A stretch of 64,000 nucleotides of DNA from Arsukibacterium tuosuense (GCF_900215315.1 NZ_OBEB01000001.1:744001-808000), one strand, 5' to 3'. Counted from the stretch's first letter, positions 35,894-45,365 are shown. Notes: generated from the letters alone by a model not told the origin. Numbers and translations are program-made.

Positions 35894-38265
35894 CAGAAGC
35901 TAACCGTCATACCGAGCCAGACGTTACGGGCTTTGTCTTTGACGTTGTAATCATCGGTAAACACCACTTCACTGACCGCGCCACGGCCGGTGACATAGTC
36001 ATACTCGCCATCGCCGTTTAAGTCGTTAAAGAGGGTGCTGTAAGACGTGAAGTCACGATCAAGCAGGTTGTTGATACGAAAATCAAACCGTACCATCTCA
36101 GTCAGGTTGTAGCTGGCCCCCAGATTCAGCAAACTGTAATTCTGGTAATAGAGTTCCTGTTCAATAACGCTGTCGTAGCCACGGTAACGGTCTGAGCGCA
36201 GCTCGCCCTGCAGATACAGTTGCAGGTTATCAGCGACTGTCCATTTAAGCCGCACGTTAGCCATATGCTCGGCGGTATTAGTCAGTGGCAGGCCAGCTTC
36301 AGGGCCACTTTTCTGCTCACTGTCAGTCCAGGTATAGTTACCCTGCAACGACCAGTCAGGCGAGACCTGATAACGGCCAGCAACCTCTACCCCCTGAATA
36401 TCTACCTTATCAATATTTATTTTCTGGCTGTAGGTCTGATACCCCAGCTGGTCGTACTCGCCTAAATTTACGCAAGGGCGCACGCCGCCGGTCTGGCTGC
36501 AACTCTGAATGGTGTCGCCACGGGCAATCTTGTCTTCAAACCGGGTTGTAAAGAAGGTGATATTAAAGTTGTGGTCCAGCTCAGCAGAGCTCCAGTACAG
36601 GGCAATCTCCGAATTGACGCTGGTTTCTGGTTGTAAGCCGGGGTTGCCGGCAAAAGGGCTGGTACCCTGGCCACCAAACCCGGTAATACCGTCATATAAA
36701 TCGGTGGTGTTCGGGGTTTTGTAGCCGGTGCTGACGCCACCTTTTACTGTCCACTGTGAATTGATGCTATACACCGCGTAAAGTCGTGGTGATACCTGGC
36801 TGCCAAACGTATCGTGCTGGTCGTAACGTACCCCGGCTGTCAGGGTAAAGTCATCGGTCAGCATCCAGTTGTCTTCAACAAACAAGGAGTACATCTCCTG
36901 GTCCTGCACAGCACCGGCGTTACCATCTTCCAGGCCGAATACGCCATCGTGCAGCTCACCATCTATCAACTGGCCACCTAGCACCAGGTTGTGGTAGCCC
37001 AATGCATTAAGCGGAATATCAAAGCGCACATCCAGGGTGTACTGATTACTCTCAAGCGGGCGCGCCGGACGGGGTAAAAAAGTATCCTCTGCCAGATCAC
37101 GGCGTTCTTGTTCACTTAAGCCGGCGTAGTCACCGGTACCGTCGAACATTTGCTGCAACAATAAACGCTCAGCTACGCTCAGGGGCAAAGTACGACCATT
37201 ATTAGCGGTATCAACATAGGACAGTGCAAACATCCCTGAACCAAAGCGCCAGTCAGCATCATATGCCAAAGACCACCAACTGCGATCAAACTCCTGATCA
37301 GCAGCATAACCCGCCCGCGGATTAACCTGCCCCCTACTAGCCTGCCACAATGCTTCTATGCTGTCTTTGGTGCCCAGCGGATAGACAATAGTATCGTTTG
37401 CAAGATCATAGCTGGGGGTATTGTCGTATATCTGGTTAGAGATATCGTAGTCAAACTTCAGCCGCTGATTATCGGCCGGGGTCCAGGAAAGTGAGAAACC
37501 GATATGTTCATCTTTGTTATCAACGGTACGGCCACCGCCACCAAAACCAAGCTCCCGCACGATCACATTGCCGTTCGGGTCAATTGCCGGCGCAAAAGCC
37601 GGTGACGAAGCTTGCTGGTCGTAAAGACTGGCGCGCAGCCCCAGGCTCAGCACGTTGTCAATCAGCGGGCCCATTAGTGACACTTCAGCAGTAAAGTCAT
37701 TACCAAAACTATCATCCGATTGCACGCTGCGACCCATACTGACTTCGCCGGTCCAGTTTTCAGTGTGCTTCTTGGTAATAACATTAATGACCCCACCCAG
37801 CGCATCGGCACCATACAGGGTCGAGGCCGGGCCGCGGATCACTTCAATACGGTCAATAGCGGCCAGAGGCGGCACATGATTAAACGCGTTGCCACCAAAA
37901 TTATTCGGATAAATATCACCATGATTATTCTGACGACGACCATCGATCAGCAGCAGGGTATATTCGCCGGTAAGCCCCCGCATACTAACCGAACCCTGGC
38001 CGGTTTTATCGCGGGTAGTGCCAATATCAATGCCTTCCTGATACTTCACTGCGTCCAGCAGACTGGTAAAAGAGCGCTGACGAATTTCTTCCTGAGTAAT
38101 AACTGAAATACTGGCTGGCGCATCAGTCAGCTTCTGCTCAAAACCTGACGCGGTGACCACTATATGTTCAATACCATCCGGAGCGTTGGCTAACTCCCCC
38201 CAAACCGGCGTCGATAAGCTGGCGCCAATAAGTAAAGCCAGTTTAGTTGGTGTTACGTGCTTCAT
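35893..38265 (-). CDS. TonB-dependent outer-membrane siderophore receptor
   Basis: A 790-residue receptor with a signal peptide (to about VWGE), a plug domain (about 30-160, with IVVTASGFEQKL as TonB-box-adjacent region and IEVIRGPASTLYGADALGGVINVITKK) and a 22-strand barrel ending in NVWLGMTVSF. The frame extends 35 codons upstream, but that part covers the promoter region. The ATG at 38265, with GAGGGG upstream, starts directly with the signal peptide. It resembles the FepA/CirA/IrgA catecholate group. A perfect Fur palindrome lies 86 bp upstream. It is the first gene of the five-gene iron operon. Confidence 0.92.
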   Translation of the reverse strand: MKHVTPTKLALLIGASLSTPVWGELANAPDGIEHIVVTASGFEQKLTDAPASISVITQEEIRQRSFTSLLDAVKYQEGIDIGTTRDKTGQGSVSMRGLTGEYTLLLIDGRRQNNHGDIYPNNFGGNAFNHVPPLAAIDRIEVIRGPASTLYGADALGGVINVITKKHTENWTGEVSMGRSVQSDDSFGNDFTAEVSLMGPLIDNVLSLGLRASLYDQQASSPAFAPAIDPNGNVIVRELGFGGGGRTVDNKDEHIGFSLSWTPADNQRLKFDYDISNQIYDNTPSYDLANDTIVYPLGTKDSIEALWQASRGQVNPRAGYAADQEFDRSWWSLAYDADWRFGSGMFALSYVDTANNGRTLPLSVAERLLLQQMFDGTGDYAGLSEQERRDLAEDTFLPRPARPLESNQYTLDVRFDIPLNALGYHNLVLGGQLIDGELHDGVFGLEDGNAGAVQDQEMYSLFVEDNWMLTDDFTLTAGVRYDQHDTFGSQVSPRLYAVYSINSQWTVKGGVSTGYKTPNTTDLYDGITGFGGQGTSPFAGNPGLQPETSVNSEIALYWSSAELDHNFNITFFTTRFEDKIARGDTIQSCSQTGGVRPCVNLGEYDQLGYQTYSQKINIDKVDIQGVEVAGRYQVSPDWSLQGNYTWTDSEQKSGPEAGLPLTNTAEHMANVRLKWTVADNLQLYLQGELRSDRYRGYDSVIEQELYYQNYSLLNLGASYNLTEMVRFDFRINNLLDRDFTSYSTLFNDLNGDGEYDYVTGRGAVSEVVFTDDYNVKDKARNVWLGMTVSF

Positions 38266-38350
38266 TTTTGTTGTCCCCTCATGTCCCTGAGCAATACCGC
38301 TCGAAAATTGTCGGACATATGGTAAACGGAAAAGCGGACAAAGATCAATG

Positions 38351-38373
38351 CAAATGATAATAATTATCATTTG
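38351..38373 (-). promoter_or_regulatory. Fur box
   Basis: CAAATGATAAT, A, ATTATCATTTG: a perfect 11-1-11 palindrome. It matches the consensus GATAATGATAATCATTATC in its central TGATAATNATTATCA part. It lies 86 bp before the receptor start, where Fe-Fur would block transcription. The gap to rhlE (38266-38670) otherwise holds only the inverted repeat at 38599. Confidence 0.92.
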
Positions 38374-38598
38374 TTATTATGGAATGTTATTTAGTTGCTT
38401 AACTTATCAGCAGCGCCGTGCATCAAAGTTCAGTGCAATGCCAGAATTTGCGCAGGCTTTAGCCGGCTAAGCTTGCCATATAAGCAGAAGATTTGAGTTT
38501 AGCGTGACGCACAAAAAGTTAAGAGTGAAGAACGAAGAGTGGTGCGCTAACGGGGCAGCTAAAAACAGGTGCGGGAGTATAAGCAAGTTAGCAAAGCC

Positions 38599-38628
38599 CA
38601 AACCTGAACAGGAACACATTCAGGTTTG
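38599..38628. other. 10-bp inverted repeat downstream of rhlE
   Basis: CAAACCTGAA, 10 bases, TTCAGGTTTG, a perfect match 43 bp after the rhlE stop on the minus strand. No T-run follows in either direction, so a classic terminator is unlikely; a hairpin in the rhlE 3' region or a protein site is possible. Confidence 0.5.
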
Positions 38629-38670
38629 AGCAAGCAGGTTGTTGCAGACAATTGCTGGCGCGAAAAGCTG

Positions 38671-39954
38671 TTAACGCGGTTTAACTTTAGCGTTTGCTTT
38701 GGGCTTCGCTTTGGTCCGGCTCTTTTTTGCAGTTTCCAGGTTAATCACGGTTTCAGTCGCTTTATTGGAACGGCCTGACAGCACTTTACGCGAGATACTT
38801 TTTAACAGCGACTCGCGGTTACTCACCTCAAAACCGGGCTTAACAATGCGTTTAATGTCCACCCCAATCAGCTTTTGAATGCGCTCTAAGGTTTGCTCTT
38901 CTTCACGGCTGACAAAAGAAATGGCAGTACCTGAAGCCCCTGCCCGGCCGGTGCGGCCAATCCGGTGTACGTAGTCTTCCGGCAAATATGGCAGGTTAAA
39001 ATTCACTACATAATCCAGGCCCTGAATATCCAAACCCCGCGCCGCCACTTCTGTTGAAATTAATACCTGCAACCTGGCCGATTTAAAATCGGCGATAGCG
39101 CGGCGTCTGGCACCCTGACTTTTATCGCCATGGCACACTGCAGCCTCAATTTTGCGTTGTTGCAGGCCAGCTAATAAGCGGTCGGCCTGTTCTTTGGTGC
39201 TGGTAAACACCAACACCTGAAACCAGTTATTTTCCGCTAACAGCTGCTCAAACAACTCGATTTTACGGCTTTCTTCCACCGGATAAACTACATGGTTTAC
39301 CGTATCTGCGGCACTGTTAGTTTTGGCCACCCGGATTTGCTGATGATTCTTCAGAATTTTATGCGATAACTCATTGACTGCCGGTGAGGTGGTGGCGGAA
39401 AACAGCAAGGTCTGGCGCTTGCTTGCCGTCATTTCCAGTAACTTCAGCACATCGGTACTAAAGCCCATATCTAACATGCGGTCGGCTTCATCCAGCACCA
39501 CAAATTCTACGTCACTAAGAATGACATTGCCCAGCGCCAGGTGCTCTAGCAAGCGGCCAGGGGTGCTGATAACAATATCAACACCGGCGGTTAATTTATT
39601 AGCCTGGCCACCCATTTTTACGCCACCGTATAGTGCCGTAACGCTAATTGGCAGAAACCTGGCGTAGGCCGTTATTGCCACGCCAATTTGCTCGGCCAGT
39701 TCGCGGGTAGGCGTCAGGATCAGCGCCCGCGGTCGACGCTCCTCGGTGGCTTTGGGGTTATCCAGCATCCGTTGTAATACCGGAATAGCAAAAGCGGCGG
39801 TTTTACCAGTACCGGTTTGCGCCGTTACCTGTAAATCCTTACCACGGCGTGCCGGCACTATGGCCTGGCTTTGTACCGGCGTCATTTCGCTGTAGCCATA
39901 TTCGACCAGAGCACGTTGTAAATCCGCAGCTAAATCTAACGATGAAAATTGCAT
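38671..39954 (-). CDS. rhlE: DEAD-box RNA helicase, RhlE-like
   Basis: A 427-residue ATP-dependent RNA helicase. Motifs in order are Q motif (YSEMTPVQSQAI), Walker A AQTGTGKT, PTRELAEQ, STPGRLLEHL, DEAD in VLDEADRMLDMGF, SAT in LFSATTS, and the C-terminal ARGLDIQGL with HRIGRTGRAG. A basic Lys/Arg/Ala-rich tail (about 395-427) replaces any extra RNA-binding domain, as in the RhlE group. It unwinds structured RNA, for instance in ribosome assembly or cold adaptation. A small perfect hairpin directly precedes its Shine-Dalgarno sequence. Confidence 0.92.
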   Translation of the reverse strand: MQFSSLDLAADLQRALVEYGYSEMTPVQSQAIVPARRGKDLQVTAQTGTGKTAAFAIPVLQRMLDNPKATEERRPRALILTPTRELAEQIGVAITAYARFLPISVTALYGGVKMGGQANKLTAGVDIVISTPGRLLEHLALGNVILSDVEFVVLDEADRMLDMGFSTDVLKLLEMTASKRQTLLFSATTSPAVNELSHKILKNHQQIRVAKTNSAADTVNHVVYPVEESRKIELFEQLLAENNWFQVLVFTSTKEQADRLLAGLQQRKIEAAVCHGDKSQGARRRAIADFKSARLQVLISTEVAARGLDIQGLDYVVNFNLPYLPEDYVHRIGRTGRAGASGTAISFVSREEEQTLERIQKLIGVDIKRIVKPGFEVSNRESLLKSISRKVLSGRSNKATETVINLETAKKSRTKAKPKANAKVKPR

Positions 39955-39964
39955 CAGGGTTCCT

Positions 39965-39981
39965 CTGTAGCTTCGCTACAG
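39965..39981 (-). promoter_or_regulatory. Hairpin adjoining the rhlE ribosome binding site
   Basis: CTGTAGC, GAA loop (minus strand), GCTACAG, followed at once by AGGAA and the rhlE ATG. A 7-bp stem this close to the Shine-Dalgarno site may affect initiation or protect the 5' end. RNA helicase genes often have regulated leaders, so it is a candidate control element. Confidence 0.45.
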
Positions 39982-40010
39982 TTATAAATCAGGGCAGCAG
40001 TTTGAAAAAA

Positions 40011-40316
40011 TCAGTCTGCTGTAACATCAGTATCGCGCGGCTTATGGTTACAAGCCCGGGCCAGAATTTCTATATAAAACGCCGGCAACTCCTGCGTTAC
40101 TGCAGTATCAATATGTTTATTAATTTCCGAGGTGAAAATCTTTTCAGCCTCTTCTGCTGAGGCACCAAAGCGGCAATCAAAGGTCCAGTAATCTTTGCCC
40201 TCAGGCAAGGTTTTACGCCGCTCTCTGGCCAGGTACTTTTTAATTTCATGCTTAATGGCATCAACCAGACGGGCCGTGTTCAGCTTAGAGTGAGTTAAAG
40301 CGAATGTTTTTTTCAT
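40011..40316 (-). CDS. DUF6172 family protein
   Basis: A 101-residue soluble protein. It begins MKKTFALTH and continues with VDAIKHEIKKYLARERRK, then DYWTFDCRFG, EEAEKIFTSEINKHID and FYIEILAR. This arrangement is conserved in DUF6172 proteins of gammaproteobacteria, whose function is unknown. The basic N-terminal helix could bind nucleic acid. GTAGGAATTTTA precedes the ATG. It sits upstream of rhlE on the same strand with a 56-bp gap, which contains the rhlE leader hairpin. Confidence 0.8.
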   Translation of the reverse strand: MKKTFALTHSKLNTARLVDAIKHEIKKYLARERRKTLPEGKDYWTFDCRFGASAEEAEKIFTSEINKHIDTAVTQELPAFYIEILARACNHKPRDTDVTAD

Positions 40317-40517
40317 TAAAATTCCTACGGATATGCACTCAAAAGCTGAACGCGCTAAATAATGCGCGCATTCTACATGGATAAGCCGCAGATAACTGCC
40401 ACTATCTGCTATTTAGCTGCACATTTAAGCACAATACTTAAGCTGCAAAAATAAACAGCCGGCTATTACCAGCAGTGCGTAACATAAATCAGCTATAAGC
40501 GTAGTACATGAATCTCA

Positions 40518-41123
40518 CTACTTTTTCTTCGCGGTCAATAAAAACACTGGGTACTGACCATGTGGTTTATGAACAACACTGGCATCTTCGGTGTTAACAT
40601 CCAGAAAACCAGCTTGTTGAGCAGCTAACGCAATAGCCTGCCGATCAAAGCCCAGGTGGTAAACGCCGGTCTCTTCTGTATGAAAACTACCGTCTTCAGT
40701 ATCAAGATCGGATATGGCAATAAATCCACCATTATTAAGCAGCGCATAAAACTTAATAAACATCGCATTGATGTCGTGCACATGGTGCATTGTCATTGAT
40801 GATATAATGCCATCAAATTTGCCGGATATAACTGTAACGCTTAAATCAACTGGCATTATTTCAACGTCACAAGCGATACGTGCTTGTTTTTTTGCCAGCT
40901 GTTCATTCATTGCTGCTGAGATATCGACTGCGGTAATCTTGTTGACATAGGGCGCGATTCGCTCAAGCAACAAGCCCGTGCCTGAGCCAAAATCCATCAG
41001 ATGCATAGTCCGATCGAGTTTGATGTTTTTAATTATCGTATTGGCGATACTGTCGACATTTGACACTCTGTTGTCATCACTTTCGTAGACAGCGGCCTTG
41101 TGCTCGAAAAAGTCTTTATTCAT
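40518..41123 (-). CDS. Class I SAM-dependent methyltransferase
   Basis: A 201-residue AdoMet-dependent enzyme. Motif I is MDFGSGTGLLLERI (about 43-56), followed by ITAVDISAAMNEQLA with the ribose-binding Asp, then FDGIISSMTMHHV and the later GGFIAISDLDTEDG. This is a Methyltransf_11/25-like fold; the substrate is unknown. The ATG at 41123 is preceded by AAAGGTAAATT. Above it, the 240-bp gap to the divergent creA gene shows no structure I can name. The 200 bp below hold a 7-bp inverted repeat (GCAGATA/TATCTGC at 40388-40409). Confidence 0.83.
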   Translation of the reverse strand: MNKDFFEHKAAVYESDDNRVSNVDSIANTIIKNIKLDRTMHLMDFGSGTGLLLERIAPYVNKITAVDISAAMNEQLAKKQARIACDVEIMPVDLSVTVISGKFDGIISSMTMHHVHDINAMFIKFYALLNNGGFIAISDLDTEDGSFHTEETGVYHLGFDRQAIALAAQQAGFLDVNTEDASVVHKPHGQYPVFLLTAKKK

Positions 41124-41361
41124 CAATTTACCTTTGCTTTGCCAACAGAATGGAAAAAGTCTGTGTAAATTTGAGTTTACCTATGTCTTTGGGGAGAAAA
41201 CAGGGCTTTATGTCTCTCGCAAACCAAAAAGATTGGTACAAGTTACGATAAAATTGCACAGCGTATGATTCACAAATTTTGCTGATAACAATGTTAAGCT
41301 TGCTGATGGCAATATTGGAATAATTGCATAATGGAAACAATTAACCCGAGGAAACCTTACT

Positions 41362-41826
41362 ATGCGCGCTATTTACTGTGGACTACTGTTGCTGATACTT
41401 ACCGGTTGTGACAAAAACGAAGTGGGCGACGTCTCCCTCGGTATCTTTACCACCAAAGATATAAAACTGGATGCCATTAACGACCCGCTGGTAACTGGCG
41501 TTACCTGTCATGTCTCCAGCATTGAAGCCAACCTGGACTTTGCCGATCCGTCTGACAGCTCGATCGCCTGTCGCCAGACCGGCCCTATTACCGCTGACAT
41601 GATTGCCAGGATAGATAAGAGCAGCAACGGTGAAGTGCTGTTTACCAAGTCAAAAAGTATCTTTTTTAAAAGCATGAAGATCCGTCGTATTCTGGACACC
41701 GAAAACCAAACCCTGATGTATGTGTCCTACTCCACCAAAGAAACCTCGGGCAGCTTTAAACACAGCCTGTCTACCGTGCCGTTATGGGGTACAGAAGCAT
41801 ATAATGCAGCGAAAGTGCAGCAGTAA
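41362..41826 (+). CDS. creA: CreA family lipoprotein
   Basis: A 154-residue protein. The signal peptide ends in lipobox LTGC (Cys15). The mature domain follows the CreA pattern: VGDVSLGIFTTKDIKLDAINDP, then GVTCHVSSIEANLDFADPSD, SSIACRQTGPI, and a C-terminal SLSTVPLWGT. CreA is conserved in proteobacteria and its function is not established; in E. coli it lies beside creBCD, absent here. The two mature cysteines in TCHV and ACRQ probably form a disulfide. GAGGAAACC precedes the ATG. Confidence 0.92.
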   Translation: MRAIYCGLLLLILTGCDKNEVGDVSLGIFTTKDIKLDAINDPLVTGVTCHVSSIEANLDFADPSDSSIACRQTGPITADMIARIDKSSNGEVLFTKSKSIFFKSMKIRRILDTENQTLMYVSYSTKETSGSFKHSLSTVPLWGTEAYNAAKVQQ

Positions 41827-42021
41827 AACGGCCAGGTAAAGCAGGCGTCGGCGAAGATTAACTGGATTCATTGAACTGAAGGACAACAAATAACCGTATA
41901 GAAGTGTAAGCATCTTCACAACTCTGCAATGACGCTAATATTGGGTTCAGCCGCGATTTCTGACAATATGTAATAATTCCGGCCACCTGACTGTGATGTT
42001 GCTTATATGGAGGAGACTGAA

Positions 42022-42909
42022 ATGTTGCTCAAACGGTATTTGCTATTACTGGCGACGTTAACGCCAGGCTATATAGCGCCGGTTGCAGCCGGGGAGCGTG
42101 CGCAATATCAAATCCAGTCTCTGGAATGGGTGATTAACAGCGCACCACCCTTTCATATTTTAGATGGCCCGCATGCCGGTCTGGGAATATGTGATGCATT
42201 AATAGATGTCGTAAATGAACATCTTCCCGAACTTGCGAGCAACCGTTATGTGCTGCCACAAACACGCATTCGCCAGCAATTTCAACGCAAAGCAAATCAA
42301 TGCTTTCCGTGCATGATTTATCGGCCCACTCCAGGCGAGACGATTCAAAGCGAGCCCACTCACTTTTATCATCCACACGGCATTATCACCACCACTGAGA
42401 AGGCGCGCACTATACAAGCACGACATGGTAATCCGGTCCGTCTTGCCAGTTTAATAAATGACCGTTCTTTTCGCTTTGGCTATCCTGATGGCCGTCATTA
42501 CCCTGCAGTACAAAATATTTTAGATCAAGCATTACAAAATGAGATTAGCCGGATTGCACACACCGGTGAAAATGCGACAGTAGCCATATTGTCGATGATT
42601 AAAAAGGGCCGGATTGACTACACCCTTGAGTATCAGATCCTGCATAATTTTGATAAAGCGGAGAATGCCGCCGGCAATTTGGTCTTTCTGCCTATTGCAG
42701 AAACCCAGGGCCAGCATGTGCTTGGCGCTATCGGTTGTACCAATACCGAATGGGGCCGGGCGGCAATAGCAAAGATAAATCAGGTACTGCCCCTGGTGCG
42801 CCGGCACCCGGAGTTTTTAAAAGTGCTGGGGCTCTGGTTTAATGATGATCCTGAAGCTGGTCCCTACCTTGATTTACTACAAGAGCGGGTTTGGCAAGCT
42901 GATGAGTGA
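42022..42909 (+). CDS. Periplasmic solute-binding-like protein (TIGR02285 type)
   Basis: A 295-residue protein with a signal peptide (to about PVAAGE). The body has the late features of orphan SBP-like proteins: LEWVINSAPPFHILDGPHAGLG near the start, then QTRIRQQFQ, a CFPCMIYRP block, RFGYPDGRHY, and a terminal QERVWQ. The pattern resembles the TIGR02285 group, found without transporter genes. The ATG at 42022 has GGAGGAG six bases upstream; the ATG at 42007 lies across this site and is discarded. It converges on the end of the che operon. Whether it supplies a ligand signal is unknown. Confidence 0.75.
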   Translation: MLLKRYLLLLATLTPGYIAPVAAGERAQYQIQSLEWVINSAPPFHILDGPHAGLGICDALIDVVNEHLPELASNRYVLPQTRIRQQFQRKANQCFPCMIYRPTPGETIQSEPTHFYHPHGIITTTEKARTIQARHGNPVRLASLINDRSFRFGYPDGRHYPAVQNILDQALQNEISRIAHTGENATVAILSMIKKGRIDYTLEYQILHNFDKAENAAGNLVFLPIAETQGQHVLGAIGCTNTEWGRAAIAKINQVLPLVRRHPEFLKVLGLWFNDDPEAGPYLDLLQERVWQADE

Positions 42910-42923
42910 GGAAGAGCAGCCGG

Positions 42924-43439
42924 CTAAACCTTAGCAACATCAAAAAAAACTGAACGTGCCTTACCGCTGTGTGGATCAAACGACACTTTACGATAACCAT
43001 TTTCACCCACGTCAGCTTCAATAATTTTTACCCCTTCAGCAATCAGCAAACTAAAAGCCTGACTACAGTTAGTATCGCCAATCGGGCTTTTTTGCACCTC
43101 TGCAAATTCCGCACTGCTCAACCGTGCGCTTTGCAACATATTGCCGCCACCAAAAATACGGGCCTGATAGTCACTTAATGATGTCTGGCGCTCCGCAGCT
43201 AATTTTTTAAACAATGCTACGCAATCAGTGGCATAGCGGGCATCAGGTTCGCCCGGAATACTGCCATCAGGCGCAGCGGGTAAGGCAAAATGGCACATAC
43301 CCCCCAGCCGCTTATGCGGGTGCCACAATGTTATGGCGACGCAAGACCCCAGCAAAGTATGCAGTAAGCGCCTGCCGCGACCAAACACTAACTCACCGGC
43401 ATGCAGGACAATAGGTGGCTTGTTATAACTTGTTGGCAT
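42924..43439 (-). CDS. cheD: Chemoreceptor glutamine deamidase CheD
   Basis: A 171-residue cytoplasmic enzyme that deamidates glutamine residues on chemoreceptors. The catalytic Cys33 and His50 lie in LLGSCVAITLW and LGGMCHFALP; RIFGGGNML and IGDTNCSQAF follow, ending with VGENGYRKVSFDPHSG. It is the last gene of the che operon, 10 bp after cheB. CheD can also bind receptor tails and, in some species, CheC. No CheC is present here. Confidence 0.93.
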   Translation of the reverse strand: MPTSYNKPPIVLHAGELVFGRGRRLLHTLLGSCVAITLWHPHKRLGGMCHFALPAAPDGSIPGEPDARYATDCVALFKKLAAERQTSLSDYQARIFGGGNMLQSARLSSAEFAEVQKSPIGDTNCSQAFSLLIAEGVKIIEADVGENGYRKVSFDPHSGKARSVFFDVAKV

Positions 43440-43449
43440 ACTTTGTTAA

Positions 43450-44511
43450 TTACCTTTTCAAACTTATTGCTAATACCTTGCTGCCAATCTGCTCCAGTGG
43501 TAATTGCACATCAATTGCACCGCGCTTGAAGGCCTCTTTAGGCATGCCATAAACCACTGATGTCGCCTCATCCTGCCCTACTGTCGCAGCGCCGGCCTGC
43601 TTCATTTCCAGCATGCCATCAGCACCGTCATCGCCCATACCGGTTAACATTACCCCTATCGCATTAGCGCCAAGATGCTGGGCTGCCGAGCGAAATAACA
43701 CATTTACCGATGGCCGGTGGCGACTGACCAGCGGGCCCTCGCGCAACTCAATATAATAGCGGGCACCACTGCGCTTTATCAGCATATGGCGGTTACCAGG
43801 TGCGATAAGTGCATGGCCCCGCAATAAGGTATCACCGGTTTCGGCTTCTTTTACCTGAATACGGCACAACTGATTAAGCCGGTCAGCAAAAGAGCGGGTA
43901 AACCCCTCAGGCATATGCTGTACGATGGCAATTGCCGGGCAATCTGCCGGCATGCTTTGTAGTAGCACCCGTATCGCTTCTGTACCACCGGTTGAAGCGC
44001 CGACAACGATGACTTTCTCAGTAGTTTCTGCCATCGCTTTTAATGGCACAGATGGTAATACCGCATCTGCTGAAAGTTTAGGGCTGGTGACTTTTTTCAC
44101 GCCAAGTAACTTTACTTTTGCCTGGGCAGCGCCGCGAATAGCGTCAGTAATCAGCTGGCGGCTCTCAAACAAAAAAGCTTTGGTACCCAACTTGGGCTTA
44201 AGGATAATATCCACAGCACCATATTCCAGCGCTTTAAGCTGGGTGTCTGAACGCTCTGATACCAAAGACGAGCAAATCACCACCGGTATCGGGTGTTGCG
44301 ACATAATTTTACGCAAAAAAGTCAGGCCATCCATCCGCGGCATTTCAATATCCAGCGTAATGACATCCGGTTTTAGCTGGCGCATTTTCTCAACCGCGAC
44401 GAAAGGGTCGGCAGCCGTACCTATTACCTCTATGTCGGCCTCACTGCTGAAGATCTCACTCAGCCCCTGGCGCACCACGGCAGAATCATCAACAATCAGT
44501 ACTTTGATCAT
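43450..44511 (-). CDS. cheB: Chemotaxis methylesterase/response regulator CheB
   Basis: A 353-residue protein. The receiver domain (1-125) has the phospho-acceptor Asp54 in [12 protein letters not shown] linker leads to the esterase domain (about 160-350), with Ser173 in GASTGG, His199 in VQHMPEGF and Asp295 in GMGDDGADG as the catalytic triad. Phosphorylated by CheA, it removes receptor methyl groups for adaptation. Its ATG follows the cheR stop directly, so translation is coupled. Confidence 0.96.
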   Translation of the reverse strand: MIKVLIVDDSAVVRQGLSEIFSSEADIEVIGTAADPFVAVEKMRQLKPDVITLDIEMPRMDGLTFLRKIMSQHPIPVVICSSLVSERSDTQLKALEYGAVDIILKPKLGTKAFLFESRQLITDAIRGAAQAKVKLLGVKKVTSPKLSADAVLPSVPLKAMAETTEKVIVVGASTGGTEAIRVLLQSMPADCPAIAIVQHMPEGFTRSFADRLNQLCRIQVKEAETGDTLLRGHALIAPGNRHMLIKRSGARYYIELREGPLVSRHRPSVNVLFRSAAQHLGANAIGVMLTGMGDDGADGMLEMKQAGAATVGQDEATSVVYGMPKEAFKRGAIDVQLPLEQIGSKVLAISLKR

Positions 44512-45360
44512 TTAAGCCACCCGCTGATACACAGTAGGACTTACTGCACGAAGGCCTATACGCTGATTGCCCACGGTTTCTGAATGCCCCAGAAATAGCA
44601 GCCCACCAGGCACCAGGCAAGAAACCAGATTGCGCACCACTTTAGCCCGGTCCTGCTCATTAAAATAAATCATCACATTACGGCAGAAAATCATGTCGAA
44701 TTGCTGCTCGCCGGGGTAGGTGCCGTTAATCAGGTTAAACAAACTAAAGTCGACTTTTTGCCGCAGCGGTTTAACAATTCGAAACAGCTTCTTCGTCGGG
44801 TCCTTGCTTTTCAGCAGGTATTTTTTTCTAAGCGCCTCAGCTATCGGTGCTATTCTGTCGTGCCAGTACACCGCATTTTGCGCTTTGCCTAACACCGTAG
44901 AGCAGATATCAGTGGCGCGAATACTAAAGTCAAAATCTGGCCAGTCCTGCTGTAACTCAGTTAGCAGCATGGCCAGGGTATAAGGCTCTTCGCCACTGCT
45001 GCAGGCAGCGCTCCATAACTTTAAAGGCGCGCGCCGATAATGCCCACGCGTCAACTGCTGCGAAATAAAACCGGTTAAATAATCAAAATGCGCCGGCTCG
45101 CGGAAAAAGTCAGTTTTGTTAGTAGTAATAACATCAATCAGTGCCGTCTGTTCTGCTTTACCCTGCTCCGACAACACAAAGTCTAAATAATCGGTAATCC
45201 GCTTGATACCACAGGCTTTTAAACGCTTACGCAGGCGGGTTTCAATAAGCTGACGTTTATACACCGGCAACTGAATGCCGGCCACCTGCTCCACAAAACT
45301 GGCCACCCGCTTATGGTCTTTATCGGTTAAGCTATCCGGCTGTGCAAACAGTGCTGGCAT
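44512..45360 (-). CDS. cheR: Chemoreceptor methyltransferase CheR
   Basis: A 282-residue AdoMet-dependent enzyme that methylates receptor glutamates. The N-terminal helical domain (about 10-80, with VYKRQLIETRLRKRL) precedes the Rossmann domain, with NKTDFFREP, then KLWSAACSSGEEPYT, IRATDIC and the late FDMIFCRNVMIYF. The operon position between cheW and cheB is usual. It lacks TPR or coiled-coil additions at the C-terminus. Confidence 0.95.
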   Translation of the reverse strand: MPALFAQPDSLTDKDHKRVASFVEQVAGIQLPVYKRQLIETRLRKRLKACGIKRITDYLDFVLSEQGKAEQTALIDVITTNKTDFFREPAHFDYLTGFISQQLTRGHYRRAPLKLWSAACSSGEEPYTLAMLLTELQQDWPDFDFSIRATDICSTVLGKAQNAVYWHDRIAPIAEALRKKYLLKSKDPTKKLFRIVKPLRQKVDFSLFNLINGTYPGEQQFDMIFCRNVMIYFNEQDRAKVVRNLVSCLVPGGLLFLGHSETVGNQRIGLRAVSPTVYQRVA

Positions 45361-45365
45361 AATGC

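Noticed and set aside
38266-38370. 35-codon N-terminal extension of the TonB receptor frame
   Set aside because: It covers the Fur box and promoter; the signal peptide starts at 38265.
38599-38628. Intrinsic terminator of rhlE
   Set aside because: The stem is good, but there is no T-run in either direction, so it is listed only as an inverted repeat.
43925-44515. 196-codon plus-strand frame inside cheB
   Set aside because: Antisense shadow of a well-supported gene, without domain or ribosome binding site.
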